Assembly: GCF_041435495.1 (NCBI RefSeq) | Contig: NZ_CP108644.1 | Span: 4,511,501 to 4,575,500, forward strand | Origin: Streptomyces sp. NBC_01116 | GTDB taxonomy: Bacteria > Actinomycetota > Actinomycetes > Streptomycetales > Streptomycetaceae | DNA length: 64,000 bases | Direction of reading: 5' to 3' | Part shown: in pieces, positions 51,011-61,372 of the stretch | Layout: each line of letters opens with the position of its first letter | Position numbering within the stretch: position 1 is the first letter of the stretch | Notes under the pieces: model-generated | What the model was told of the DNA's origin: nothing | What the model saw: the letters and a program-made list of their open reading frames with translations, nothing else | Databases searched by the model: none | Program-made: the position numbers and the translations under genes

Positions 51011-51535
51011 CTACGGCAGGAGCTCGCTGACCGCTTCGACCGCCATCATCCACATCGGCAGGCCGCCGGTGCCGAACGCGGCGGCCAGCGCGTAGCCGAT
51101 CGCGGCGTCGGCCGGCTCGACGGCGGCTCCGGCCCGCCACTCCGCGATCACCCGCCGATCGCCGTCCGAGGAGAAGTCCCCGAGGTGCTTGCCGGCCCGG
51201 GTCAGCCGACTGCTCGGGATCGAGTCGGGCACGAGCCGGTAGGACGTACCCGCGCAGCGGACGTCGACCCGGTAGGACCGGCGGCGGAGCTTTCCCTTGC
51301 CCGGCCTGATCGTCGCTTCCCGGCCGTCCACGGTGAGCGTGAGCCGGCGGGGGTCGCGGGTGCCGATGGCGATGTGGTCGTCGATCTCCGTGCCGGGTGC
51401 GCGGGTGAGGACCACGCGGGGAATTCCCTCGCCGCTCACGACGAGCATCTCACCGTGCTCTCCGGTGAGTTCGACCACGATGCCCCCGTGGTGGTCGTCC
51501 TCGACGGCGGCGGGTAGGGGGGTGGTGTCGGTCAT
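51011..51535 (-). CDS. Conserved hypothetical protein
   Basis: 174 residues, not recognised. The N-terminal half is beta-rich (GGIVVELTGEHGEMLVVSGE, RRLTLTVDGREATIRPGKGK), with a basic LRRRSYRVDVRCAG strand and RLVPDSIPSSRLTRAGKHLG. The C-terminal half has a helix through AAIGYALAAAFGTGGLPMWM. It looks like a soluble, possibly ligand-binding cytoplasmic protein, with no signal peptide. The ATG at 51535 lies 118 bp downstream of the first LuxR-type gene, in the same direction, so it may be the last gene of that cluster. Confidence 0.65.
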   Translation of the reverse strand: MTDTTPLPAAVEDDHHGGIVVELTGEHGEMLVVSGEGIPRVVLTRAPGTEIDDHIAIGTRDPRRLTLTVDGREATIRPGKGKLRRRSYRVDVRCAGTSYRLVPDSIPSSRLTRAGKHLGDFSSDGDRRVIAEWRAGAAVEPADAAIGYALAAAFGTGGLPMWMMAVEAVSELLP

Positions 51536-51653
51536 CCGGTTCTCGTGGTCCTTCGGTCGCGTGGCGGTGATGCGTCAGGTCGGTCAGGCCTGACGTGCGG
51601 GATTCTCGCAGGTGGCCGGGGAGTTCGGGGGGCCGTCGTCCGGCTGCCGCCGG

Positions 51654-52655
51654 TCAGCCGTGTGTCCGCCGGTCCGTCTCGGAGATGCCCGACCGGACGA
51701 GGAGTGCGCCGAGGTGGGTGCGGCTGGTGGCGCCGAGGGCCTGCATGAGCCGGGCGATGTGGGCGCGGCAGGTGCGGACGCTGATGCCCATCCTGCGGGC
51801 GACGACGTCGTCGACATGGCCTTCGACGAGGAGGCGGGCGATGCCGAGCTGGACGGCGGTGACGGGGGCGCCGGGCAGCGCGGTCTCCAGGGGCGCTTCG
51901 AACGGTGTGGCTCCGGCCCACAGGACGTCGTAGACGTGGACGAGGTAGCGGACGACGGCCGGGTGGGTGATGCGGAGGGCGATGTCGCGGTCGGCGGAGG
52001 CGGCGACGAAGGCGGTGGTCCGGTCGAAGACGAACATCCGCTCCGGGGTCTGCTCCATGGTGCGGATCTCCAGCCGCTCCTCCGGCAGCCGGTCCACGTA
52101 GTCCTTCAGATTCGGGTGGTAGCGGGCGGAGTGCTGGTAGATGTGGCGCATGTGCACGCCGCGTCGCAGAGGTGCCAGGGCCTCGTTCCTCGCCCGGACC
52201 AGGAGAGCCCCGGGGCGCTTGCTGCCGGGGTGGAGGGTGAGGATGTGCTTCTCGGCCGCGTGGACGGCTTCCTCGATGGACGACCGGATGGCGGGCTTTC
52301 CTTCGAGCACCGTGAAGGTGGAGCCGTGGGCGGGGCCCGCGATCGAGGCCAGCGGCGTCAGCGCGTCGACGAGGGCGGCGGCGGAGGCCAGCCGCTCGTC
52401 CAGGTCCCGGGCGAGCGGCCCGAGGAGCCGGGTCAGCGCCGCGGCCGCCGGTACGGGGAGCAGCCTGCCCGGGTCGTCCGGGTCGGGGCGGAGCAGCCCG
52501 AGCGGGACGAGGCAGGGCGCGCGGGCGGCGTCGGGCTCGGGGACGTGTCCCGTGCGGAGCGCCTCGGCGTAGAGGCCGATCGCCGGTGGGCAGAGTTCGT
52601 GCGGGGAGTGCGGGACGTGTGGAGCTGCGGGTGGGTCGTCGGCCCCGGTGCGCAT
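51654..52655 (-). CDS. LuxR-type HTH regulator, paralogue 1
   Basis: 333 residues. N-terminal helical region with HELCPPAIGLYAEALRTGHV. A central sensor-like domain contains STFTVLEGKPAIRSSIEEAV, HMRHIYQHSARYHPNLKDYV and MFVFDRTTAFVAAS, a layout seen in TrmB/PLD-like sensor regions of actinobacterial regulators. The C-terminal LuxR/GerE HTH has GIARLLVEGHVDDVVARRMG and SVRTCRAHIARLMQALGATS. There is no receiver domain. It is a paralogue of the two genes upstream (52681-53667 and 53900-54883), to which it aligns end to end. ATG 52655 with AAAGGGCG upstream, 25 bp after the paralogue's stop. Confidence 0.85.
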   Translation of the reverse strand: MRTGADDPPAAPHVPHSPHELCPPAIGLYAEALRTGHVPEPDAARAPCLVPLGLLRPDPDDPGRLLPVPAAAALTRLLGPLARDLDERLASAAALVDALTPLASIAGPAHGSTFTVLEGKPAIRSSIEEAVHAAEKHILTLHPGSKRPGALLVRARNEALAPLRRGVHMRHIYQHSARYHPNLKDYVDRLPEERLEIRTMEQTPERMFVFDRTTAFVAASADRDIALRITHPAVVRYLVHVYDVLWAGATPFEAPLETALPGAPVTAVQLGIARLLVEGHVDDVVARRMGISVRTCRAHIARLMQALGATSRTHLGALLVRSGISETDRRTHG

Positions 52656-52680
52656 CGGTCGCCCTTTCGGCTGGTGGTGG

Positions 52681-53667
52681 TCAGGGTCCGGGCGGGTCGG
52701 CGTCGACGATGCCTGACCGGACGAGGAGTGCGCCGAGGTGGGTGCGGCTGGTGGCGCCGAGTGTCCGGGTGAGCCGGGCGATGTGGGCGCGGCAGGTGCG
52801 GACGCTGATGCCCATCCTGCGGGCGACGACGTCGTCGACGTGGCCTTCGACGAGGAGGCGGGCGATGCCGAGCTGGACGGCGGTGACGTCGGTGACGGGG
52901 GCGGTGGTGGCGGGCTGTCGCCTGTACGGGGTGGCCTGCGCCCACAGGACTTCGTAGACCTGGACCAGGTAGCGGACGAGCGCGGGATGGCGGATCTCCA
53001 GGGCCGCGGTGCGCTCGGCCGTCGCCGGGACGTAGGCGACCGTCCGGTCGAAGACGGTCAGCCGTTCGATGGTCCGTTCCACGGTGCGGACCTGGAGGCG
53101 GTCGGCCGGGAGCTGGGCCGCGTAGGCGGCGATCTCCGGACTGTGGCGCGCGGGGTGCTGGTAGAGGTGGCGCACGCGGCCGCCGGCCGCGATGACGGTC
53201 CGTGCGTTCTCCAGGCACTCCCGGAGGCCGTCGGCCGGGCCGTTGCCGCCCGGCTCCGCGGTGAGGACCTCCTCCCTCGCGGCGGCCGAGGCGTTCCGCA
53301 GGGAGCCGGCGATGAGGCTCTCGCCTTCGAGGACGGTGATGGCGAGGTTCGGGTCGTCGACGGCCACCGTCGTCAGCGGGGCGAGTGAACTGCTCAGCGC
53401 GGCGGTGAGCCGGATGCGTTCGTCGATCTCGCGGGTGATGGGTCCCAGGAGGTGCGCCAGCGCGGCCGACGGCGGTACGGGGCGCAGCCACGCGTCGTCG
53501 AACGGGTCGGGCTGGAGAAGGGCCGACTCGATGAGGCAGGGGACCGGCCCGGTCGCGGCGCGGGCGACGCGGCCGTCGCGGAGCGCTGTCCCGTAGAGCC
53601 GGACGGCGGGCGGGCACAGTTCCCTGTTCCCGTGCGCGTGGGTCCGGTTCGTCCCCTCCGTGTGCAT
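52681..53667 (-). CDS. LuxR-type HTH regulator, paralogue 2
   Basis: 328 residues. Same architecture as its neighbours: RELCPPAVRLYGTALRDGRV at the start, ITVLEGESLIAGSLRNASAA and RVRHLYQHPARHSPEIAAYA in the sensor region, and the HTH GIARLLVEGHVDDVVARRMG, identical over these 20 residues to paralogue 1. The near-identical HTH and diverged sensor regions indicate tandem duplication and possible recognition of the same DNA sites with different signals. ATG 53667, with GGGGGGCCC upstream. 232 bp separate it from paralogue 3. Confidence 0.85.
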   Translation of the reverse strand: MHTEGTNRTHAHGNRELCPPAVRLYGTALRDGRVARAATGPVPCLIESALLQPDPFDDAWLRPVPPSAALAHLLGPITREIDERIRLTAALSSSLAPLTTVAVDDPNLAITVLEGESLIAGSLRNASAAAREEVLTAEPGGNGPADGLRECLENARTVIAAGGRVRHLYQHPARHSPEIAAYAAQLPADRLQVRTVERTIERLTVFDRTVAYVPATAERTAALEIRHPALVRYLVQVYEVLWAQATPYRRQPATTAPVTDVTAVQLGIARLLVEGHVDDVVARRMGISVRTCRAHIARLTRTLGATSRTHLGALLVRSGIVDADPPGP

Positions 53668-53899
53668 TGTGGGCCCCCCACTTCTCGCACTGCAACAAGA
53701 TGACGGTGGCCAAAGCCTAGAGGGCGCGAAAGGCTCGCTCTGTCGGGGATTCCGGGGGGGTCCCGACAGCGCGGGACGCGGCCGCCTACTCCCCCTTGTG
53801 CGGTCGCGTTCCGGGTGGGCTTGTGCGGCCGTGTTCCGGGTGGGAGGGGAGCGGGGACGGGGGAGCGGGGACGGAGGGAGAAGGGGAGCGCCCGGGGGT

Positions 53900-54883
53900 T
53901 CAGGGGGTGTGGTCCAGGATTCCCGAACGTGCGATCAGGTAGCCGAGTTGGGCGCGACTGCTGCTGCCCAGAGCGGCGGAGAGCTTGGCCACGTGCGCAC
54001 GGCAGGTGCGGACGTTCATGCCGAGCCGGCGGGCGATGGAATCGTCGACGTGCCCTTCGACGAGGAGTTGGGCGATGGAACGCTGAACGCCGCTGATTCC
54101 CTGGGGCATCGGGTCGTACTTGACCTCTTCGAGGAGAGGTGCGGCACGGGTCCACAGTTGTTCGAAGACCTTCACGAGGTATTCGACGAGGCCGGGGTGG
54201 CGCAGTTCGAGGGCGACCTGGCGGTCGTCCTGGGCGGGGATGAAGGCGACCGTGCGGTCGAAGACGATCAGGCGCTCGATGAGTTCTTCGAGCGTCCGGA
54301 TCTCCACGTTGTCGTTGGCGATGCGCTCGGCGTAGGCCAGGGTGCTGGGGCTGTGGCGCACCGTGTGCTGGTAGAGGGTGCGGATGCGCACCCCGCGGTG
54401 GACGACGGACAGTCCGCGCTCCAGCGACTTGCTGAGCTGGTCCTCGTTGCGTCCGCCGCCCGGCTGGACGGTGAGCACCTCGGCCCGGCACTCCGTGGTG
54501 GCGAGGTCGAGGGCCGCGTTGATCCGGTTGACGCCCTCCAGCACGGTGATGGCGTGCGTCGTGGGCGGGCCCTGGGCGCTGATGTCCATGAAAGGCTCGA
54601 AGGACTCGGTCAGTTCCACCGAATGGCGTCGGCGTTCCTGGATCTCGCGTTCTATGGGATGCAGATGCTGGGCCAGCGCCGCCGACGGCGGTACCGGCCG
54701 GAGCCAGCCGGCGTCGTCCGGGTCGGGATGGAGCAGGGCGAACTCCATCAGGCACGGAGCGGGTTCCAGCTCGGACCGGGCGATGCGGCCGGACCGGAGT
54801 GCGGTGGCGTAAAGACGTCCCCCTGCCTCGCACAGTTCGGTGATCCCGTGAGGATGTGTCTTCTTTGTGTGGCTTGTGGTCAT
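53900..54883 (-). CDS. LuxR-type HTH regulator, paralogue 3, divergent from the DIGW peptide gene
   Basis: 327 residues. N-terminal GITELCEAGGRLYATALRSG, RPVPPSAALAQHLHPIEREI. Sensor region with AITVLEGVNRINAALDLATT, AEVLTVQPGGGRNEDQLSKS, RIRTLYQHTVRHSPSTLAYA and LIVFDRTVAFIPAQDDRQVA. The HTH is SIAQLLVEGHVDDSIARRLG with NVRTCRAHVAKLSAALGSSS. ATG 54883 preceded by GGTGGAGAA. It is the most diverged of the three and lies 128 bp from the divergently transcribed small secreted DIGW-repeat gene, its likely target or signal source. Confidence 0.85.
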   Translation of the reverse strand: MTTSHTKKTHPHGITELCEAGGRLYATALRSGRIARSELEPAPCLMEFALLHPDPDDAGWLRPVPPSAALAQHLHPIEREIQERRRHSVELTESFEPFMDISAQGPPTTHAITVLEGVNRINAALDLATTECRAEVLTVQPGGGRNEDQLSKSLERGLSVVHRGVRIRTLYQHTVRHSPSTLAYAERIANDNVEIRTLEELIERLIVFDRTVAFIPAQDDRQVALELRHPGLVEYLVKVFEQLWTRAAPLLEEVKYDPMPQGISGVQRSIAQLLVEGHVDDSIARRLGMNVRTCRAHVAKLSAALGSSSRAQLGYLIARSGILDHTP

Positions 54884-55011
54884 TTCTCCACCCCCCAGGT
54901 TCCTGAACATTCAGGAACATGATGCATCGACCCAGTGGTGTTCGCGTGCCCAGGTGGGACATCGTCTTAGGTGCGGGGGAGAAGAATCCACAAGTGAGGA
55001 CGAAGCCGACT

Positions 55012-55287
55012 ATGTACAAGCGAATGCTTCGCTCGGCGCTTGCCGCCTCGTTCGTCGCGGCCCTTGGACTCGGGCTGACGGGCGTCGGCGCCATGGGCGG
55101 CAGCGGCGAGCAGAAGACTGTTCGGGCCGCAGCGCCCAGTGACATCGGCTGGGTCTCGCCCGCCGCGGTCCAGGGTGACATCGGCTGGGTCTCGCCCGCC
55201 GCGGTCAAGGGCGACATCGGCTGGGTCTCGCCCGCCGCGACCCCGGGTGACATCGGCTGGGTCGCTCCGGCCCGCACGGTCGCATGA
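55012..55287 (+). CDS. Secreted small protein with four DIGW repeats (candidate signalling or modified peptide precursor)
   Basis: 91 residues. A Sec signal peptide (YKRMLRS, then hydrophobic ALAASFVAALGLGLTGVGA) probably ends around residues 26-30, followed by a short spacer (SGEQKTVRAAAPS). Then come four head-to-tail 12-residue units: DIGWVSPAAVQG, DIGWVSPAAVKG, DIGWVSPAATPG and DIGWVAPARTVA, ending exactly at the stop. DIGWV is invariant, and the unit ends vary. No known family recognised. Each unit could be a processed peptide. Start ATG 55012 (GAGGA upstream) or GTG 54994. The stop overlaps the next ATG (ATGA). It is divergent from three paralogous LuxR-type regulators. Confidence 0.8.
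   Translation: MYKRMLRSALAASFVAALGLGLTGVGAMGGSGEQKTVRAAAPSDIGWVSPAAVQGDIGWVSPAAVKGDIGWVSPAATPGDIGWVAPARTVA
55141..55284 (+). repeat. Four in-frame 36-bp tandem repeats encoding DIGW units
   Basis: Units at 55141-55176, 55177-55212, 55213-55248 and 55249-55284, each starting GACATCGGCTGGGTC. Units 1-3 are nearly identical in DNA over their first 27 bases; the last is more diverged. Confidence 0.97.
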
Positions 55288-55604
55288 CCACCCCGCCGGA
55301 CGACCGCACCTTCCGGCGCGAGATGGCAACCGCCTATCGCTCAGGGTGGCATTTCATCGATCTGCTCACGGCCCTCCCCCGCCGTGGCGACTCGTTGATG
55401 GTCACCCTGTTCGGAGAGCCGATCGTCGTGGTGATGGAAGAGGACGAGGACGTCCGCGCCTATCGCTGTCTCCGTCGGCCGCGCGGTGCGCCGCAGCCGG
55501 TCCGCTGTGCCGTCAGGTACGGCATGATCTTCGTCAACCTCGATCAGCGGGACCACGAGCTGTTCGACGCAGAACCCCTTTCCGCCACCCCCCGCAGTGC
55601 CTGA
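55284..55604 (+). CDS. Small protein coupled to the DIGW peptide gene; Rieske-like fold without ligands (tentative)
   Basis: 106 residues, ATG overlapping the peptide stop. After FRREMATAYRSGWHFIDLLT comes LMVTLFGEPIVVVMEEDEDV followed by RAYRCLRRPRGAPQPVRCAV and RYGMIFVNLD. The strand order 'v.l.g.pivv....g.vrA....C..RGAP....C.v.yg..f' resembles the Rieske [2Fe-2S] domain of ring-hydroxylating oxygenases. Both cysteines remain, but the two cluster-binding histidines are missing, so it probably binds no Rieske cluster. It may be a maturation, binding or immunity partner of the peptide. This fold call is inference only. Confidence 0.65.
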   Translation: MTTPPDDRTFRREMATAYRSGWHFIDLLTALPRRGDSLMVTLFGEPIVVVMEEDEDVRAYRCLRRPRGAPQPVRCAVRYGMIFVNLDQRDHELFDAEPLSATPRSA

Positions 55605-55651
55605 GCGATTCCCCCGTCGTCACCTATCGCTCCGGCGCTTCCCCCACACAG

Positions 55652-55684
55652 CGGCGCCACCGTGACCTGAACACGGTGGCGCCG
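55652..55684 (+). terminator. Terminator of the DIGW operon
   Basis: CGGCGCCACCGTG (55652-55664), loop ACCTGAA, and its complement (55672-55684), followed by TTGTGCTGTT. It lies 48 bp after the second gene. Confidence 0.85.
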
Positions 55685-55733
55685 TTGTGCTGTTCCCGTA
55701 CGGGGTTGCGGGGGCGGTGTCCGGGGGGACCCG

Positions 55734-56135
55734 TCAGACCTTTCCGAGCGCCCGGTCGAGGGCGATCTCGATGACGACCCGGGTCGGGTTGATCCGCGGG
55801 GCGCGGCCGTAGCGCGCCTCGTGGCGGGCCTCAGCGTCCGCGACGGCCTCCGGCTCCGTGCGGACGACCGCGAGGCCCTCCAGGGTCGCCCAGCGGGCCC
55901 TGTCGATCTGGCAGACGGCCACGCGCGCGCCGCCGGGGCCGGCGGCCCGGATGTGGGCGACCTTGCGGCTGCCGCCGTCGGTGATCACGCGCGCCACCCC
56001 TGCCTCCGGGTCGTACGTCACACACACCGGCACCACGTGCGGCGTGCCGTCCGGGCGTGGGGTCGTCAGGGTGGAGAGGTGGCTCTCGCGCCAGAACGCG
56101 ACGTAGGCGGGAGCGGGGTCGTGTACGTCTGCCAT
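55734..56135 (-). CDS. PPOX-class (split-barrel) F420/FMN-dependent protein
   Basis: 133 residues. The flavin split-barrel pattern is visible: FWRESHLSTLTTPRPDGTPH, VVPVCVTYDPEAGVARVITD, SRKVAHIRAAGPGGARVAVC and WATLEGLAVVRTEPEAVADA, then a C-terminal RVVIEIALDRALGK strand. It matches the Rv1155-type TIGR03618 group, usually F420-binding reductases or biliverdin-type reductases. ATG 56135. It is divergent from clpB and shares its 141-bp intergenic region. Confidence 0.88.
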   Translation of the reverse strand: MADVHDPAPAYVAFWRESHLSTLTTPRPDGTPHVVPVCVTYDPEAGVARVITDGGSRKVAHIRAAGPGGARVAVCQIDRARWATLEGLAVVRTEPEAVADAEARHEARYGRAPRINPTRVVIEIALDRALGKV

Positions 56136-56189
56136 GGGGGCAGCGTACGAGGCCGGTCCTCGGGTGCGCGCGGCGCGTGCGCGCATCGC

Positions 56190-56210
56190 CTTGAGTGGAA
56201 TAGACTCAAC
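56190..56210. promoter_or_regulatory. HAIR element (HspR operator) upstream of clpB
   Basis: CTTGAGT-GGAATAG-ACTCAAC matches the HAIR consensus at 13 of 14 fixed positions, 67 bp before the clpB start. A second dyad, GTTGATCGAGTCAAC (56220-56234), with 5-bp arms but different spacing, follows. Confidence 0.9.
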
Positions 56211-56276
56211 TTTGTGTACGTTGATCGAGTCAACGGAGACGTACGACCCACCAGCTGCGAGGAGGAGTAACCACAC

Positions 56277-58862
<2,586 letters not shown>

Positions 58863-59061
58863 CGACCCCACCCGGTCGCCCCGACGGCCCCAGCAGGTCG
58901 TCACCGCCGGTCACGGAACATCGCAGTCCGTGGAGACGTGCCCGGCGGCTCCCGTCCCCACCCGCTCTCTGTCAGCTTGTGGCGGATAGGGGCCGTCCGG
59001 GCTTGCCATGCCCCGCCCGCCATGGGAGAGGATGGCCGCAACCGCACGAAGGGAAATAACG

Positions 59062-59607
59062 GTGAGCATCGATCCGTCCTCGATTCCTAATTTCGGGGGC
59101 CAGCCCGAACCGCAGGCGGCAGGACCGGAGGGCCCCGTCGTCCCTGACCAGGACCTCGTCAAGCAGCTCCTCGACCAGATGGAGCTGAAGTACGTCGTCG
59201 ACGACGAGGGCGACCTCGCGGCGCCGTGGGAAGAGTTCCGGACGTACTTCATGTTCCGGGGCGAGGAGGAGCAGCAGGTCTTCTCGGTCCGCACGTTCTA
59301 CGACCGCCCCCACGACCTCGACCAGCGTCCCGTCCTGCTGGACGCCATCGACGACTGGAACCGCCGCACCCTGTGGCCCAAGGTCTACACCCACGCCCAC
59401 GAGGGCGAGGAGGGCGAGGCGGGTTCCGTCCGGCTGATCGGTGAGGCGCAGATGCTCATCGGCACCGGCGTCAGCCTGGAGCACTTCGTCTCCTCGACGG
59501 TGAGCTGGGTCCGCGCCTCGATCGAGTTCGACAAGTGGCTCGTCGAGCGCCTCGGCATCCAGCCCGCCGAGGGCAAGACGGAGGGCGAGGAGCCCGCGGG
59601 CTCCTAG
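59062..59607 (+). CDS. YbjN-domain protein
   Basis: 181 residues. A Pro-rich N-terminus precedes the YbjN/T3SS-chaperone-like fold: VKQLLDQMELKYVVDDEGDL, FRTYFMFRGEEEQQVFSVRT, RPVLLDAIDDWNRRTLWPKV, VRLIGEAQMLIGTGVSLEHF and a terminal ASIEFDKWLVERLG helix. Cytoplasmic, function unclear; an actinobacterial core gene. GTG 59062 with GAAGGGAA upstream. A 19-bp tandem duplication covers its stop codon. Confidence 0.88.
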   Translation: MSIDPSSIPNFGGQPEPQAAGPEGPVVPDQDLVKQLLDQMELKYVVDDEGDLAAPWEEFRTYFMFRGEEEQQVFSVRTFYDRPHDLDQRPVLLDAIDDWNRRTLWPKVYTHAHEGEEGEAGSVRLIGEAQMLIGTGVSLEHFVSSTVSWVRASIEFDKWLVERLGIQPAEGKTEGEEPAGS

Positions 59608-59635
59608 TTCCCCGCAGGGCTCCTAGTTCCCCGCA
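59598..59635. repeat. 19-bp tandem duplication at the YbjN-protein stop codon
   Basis: GGGCTCCTAGTTCCCCGCA at 59598-59616 and again at 59617-59635, perfect. The first copy contains the gene's TAG stop, so the protein is unaffected. Confidence 0.95.
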
Positions 59636-59646
59636 GCGAACGGGAA

Positions 59647-59685
59647 CGGCCCGGCGGCCGGTCGTCACGACCGGCCGCCGGGCCG
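59647..59685. terminator. Bidirectional terminator
   Basis: Perfect 18-bp arms (CGGCCCGGCGGCCGGTCG and complement) with a TCA loop between the convergent YbjN and aminotransferase genes. Confidence 0.9.
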
Positions 59686-59694
59686 TCCGCGTGT

Positions 59695-60891
59695 TCAGCC
59701 CAGCCGGGCCAGCCGCTCCACCGCCTCCTCCAGCACCTCGTCCTTCTTGCAGAAGGTGAAGCGGACCTGGCTGCGGCCCGCCTCCGGGTCGTCGTAGAAG
59801 ACCGAGTTCGGCACGGCCGCCACCCCGCAGCGCTCGGGGAGCGCGCGGCAGAAGGCGCCCGCGTCCTCGTCGCCGAACGGGGAGATGTCGGTGGTGATGA
59901 AGTACGTCCCCTCCGGCTCGTACACCCGGAAGCCCGCGGCGCGCAGCCCCTTCGCCAGCAGGTCCCGCTTGCGGCGCATGCCTTCGCGGAAGTCGGTGAA
60001 GAAGGCGTCGGGCAGGGCCAGCGCCTCGGCGATCGCGTACTGGAACGGGCCTCCGCTCACGAAGGTCAGATACTGCTTCGCCGCCCGCACGGCGGCCACC
60101 AGCGCCGCGTCCCCGGTCACCCAGCCGATCTTCCACCCGGTGTACGAGAACGTCTTGCCCGACGAGGAGATCGACACCGTGCGCCCGCGCATCCCTGGCA
60201 GCGCGGCGATCGGGTGGTGCGCCCCGGTGAAGACCAGGTGCTCGTACACCTCGTCGGTGACCACCAGCAGATCGTGCTCCACCGCCAGGGCGGCGATCCC
60301 GGCGAGTTCGTCGGAGGTGAGCACCGCGCCGGTCGGGTTGTGCGGGGTGTTCAGGAGCAGGAGGCGGGTGCGCGGGGTGATCAGGGTGCGCAGTTCGTCG
60401 AGGTCCGGGCGGAAGTCCGGGGCGCGGAGGGTGAGCGGTACGCGCTTCGCGCCCGCCAGGGCGATGCAGGCGGCGTACGAGTCGTAGTACGGCTCGAACG
60501 CGATGACCTCGTCGCCCGGTTCGAGGAGGGCGAGCAGGGAGGCGGCGATCGCCTCCGTGGCGCCGGTCGTCACCAGGACCTCCGTGTCCGGGGACCAGGT
60601 CAGGCCGTAGAAGCGTTCCTGGTGGGCGGCGACGGCGGTGCGCAGCTCCGGGACGCCGGGGCCCGGCGGGTACTGGTTGCCGTGCCCGGCGCGCAGCGCC
60701 CGGACCGCCGCCTCCCGGATCTCCTCGGGTCCGTCGGTGTCGGGGAAGCCCTGGCCGAGGTTGATGGAGCCGGTCCGCACCGCCAGCGCGGACATCTCCG
60801 CGAAGATCGTCGTGCCGAACCCGGCGAGGCTGCGGTTGAGCAGCGGCCGCTTCTCCGCCGGGGTTCCCTGTGTCGCTCGTCCCTGTGTCAT
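59695..60891 (-). CDS. PLP-dependent aminotransferase, class I/II
   Basis: About 398 residues. Fold-type I features are INLGQGFPDTDGPEEIREAA, YPPGPGVPELRTAVAAHQER, VTTGATEAIAASLLALLEPG, NTPHNPTGAVL, VVTDEVYEHLVF and the PLP lysine in SISSSGKTFSYTGWKIGWVT. It is closest in pattern to kynurenine/methionine-type aminotransferases and to the actinobacterial DapC-like N-succinyldiaminopimelate aminotransferase; the exact substrate is unclear. ATG at 60891 has CAGGA at good spacing; the ATG at 60900 is an alternative three codons upstream. Monocistronic. Confidence 0.9.
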   Translation of the reverse strand: MTQGRATQGTPAEKRPLLNRSLAGFGTTIFAEMSALAVRTGSINLGQGFPDTDGPEEIREAAVRALRAGHGNQYPPGPGVPELRTAVAAHQERFYGLTWSPDTEVLVTTGATEAIAASLLALLEPGDEVIAFEPYYDSYAACIALAGAKRVPLTLRAPDFRPDLDELRTLITPRTRLLLLNTPHNPTGAVLTSDELAGIAALAVEHDLLVVTDEVYEHLVFTGAHHPIAALPGMRGRTVSISSSGKTFSYTGWKIGWVTGDAALVAAVRAAKQYLTFVSGGPFQYAIAEALALPDAFFTDFREGMRRKRDLLAKGLRAAGFRVYEPEGTYFITTDISPFGDEDAGAFCRALPERCGVAAVPNSVFYDDPEAGRSQVRFTFCKKDEVLEEAVERLARLG

Positions 60892-61031
60892 GGGCGCCAT
60901 CCTGGGCCGAAGCTCTGGAGTTGCTCAAGTCCGCTTTGGCGCGAGGATGGCTGGGGAATCCCCCTGTCACACAACAACGGGGAAGCGACGGGGGACCTCG
61001 CTTCGGGGGAAGAGAAGGGCGGGTGGGGAGC

Positions 61032-61298
61032 ATGAGCGTCTTCATCGCGGTGCTGGTCTCGGTGGTCGTCGTCGGAGCGCTGCTGGCCGGTCTGCGGGCC
61101 ACCGGCGGGAGCGGGCCGTCGAAGTCGCGGCCCGGACGCCGGCGCTCCGCGAGCGGGGCCTCGGCCGACGGCGGGGGCAGTTCCGGGGGCTGGTGGTCGG
61201 GGGGCGACTCCAACGGCGACGGCTCCGGCGGGCACTCCTGCGGCGGCGGCTCGTCGTGCGGGGGCGGCGGGGGCGGCTGCGGCGGAGGCAGCAGCTGA
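61032..61298 (+). CDS. Small membrane-anchored Gly/Ser/Cys-rich protein
   Basis: 88 residues. An N-terminal hydrophobic segment (SVFIAVLVSVVVVGALLAGL) is followed by a basic stretch and a tail with GGWWSGGD and GHSCGGGSSCGGGGGGCGGG. The three regularly spaced Cys residues in a Gly-rich tail could bind metal or form disulfides. The same layout is common in small actinobacterial membrane proteins of unknown function. ATG 61032 with GGGGAG upstream. Confidence 0.7.
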   Translation: MSVFIAVLVSVVVVGALLAGLRATGGSGPSKSRPGRRRSASGASADGGGSSGGWWSGGDSNGDGSGGHSCGGGSSCGGGGGGCGGGSS

Positions 61299-61338
61299 CG
61301 GGACACCGTCGCGCGGTCACCGGAAGTGACATGACGCC

Positions 61339-61372
61339 GAGCGTCCGGAGGGTGAACTCCCTCCGGACGCTC
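61339..61372 (+). terminator. Terminator after the Gly/Cys-rich protein gene
   Basis: GAGCGTCCGGAGGG (61339-61352), loop TGAACT, complement (61359-61372), followed by TTTCGTTG. Confidence 0.8.

Noticed and set aside
55141..55284. Possible CRISPR or non-coding repeat array
   Set aside because: The 36-bp units are in frame, spacer-free, and encode conserved residues behind a signal peptide.
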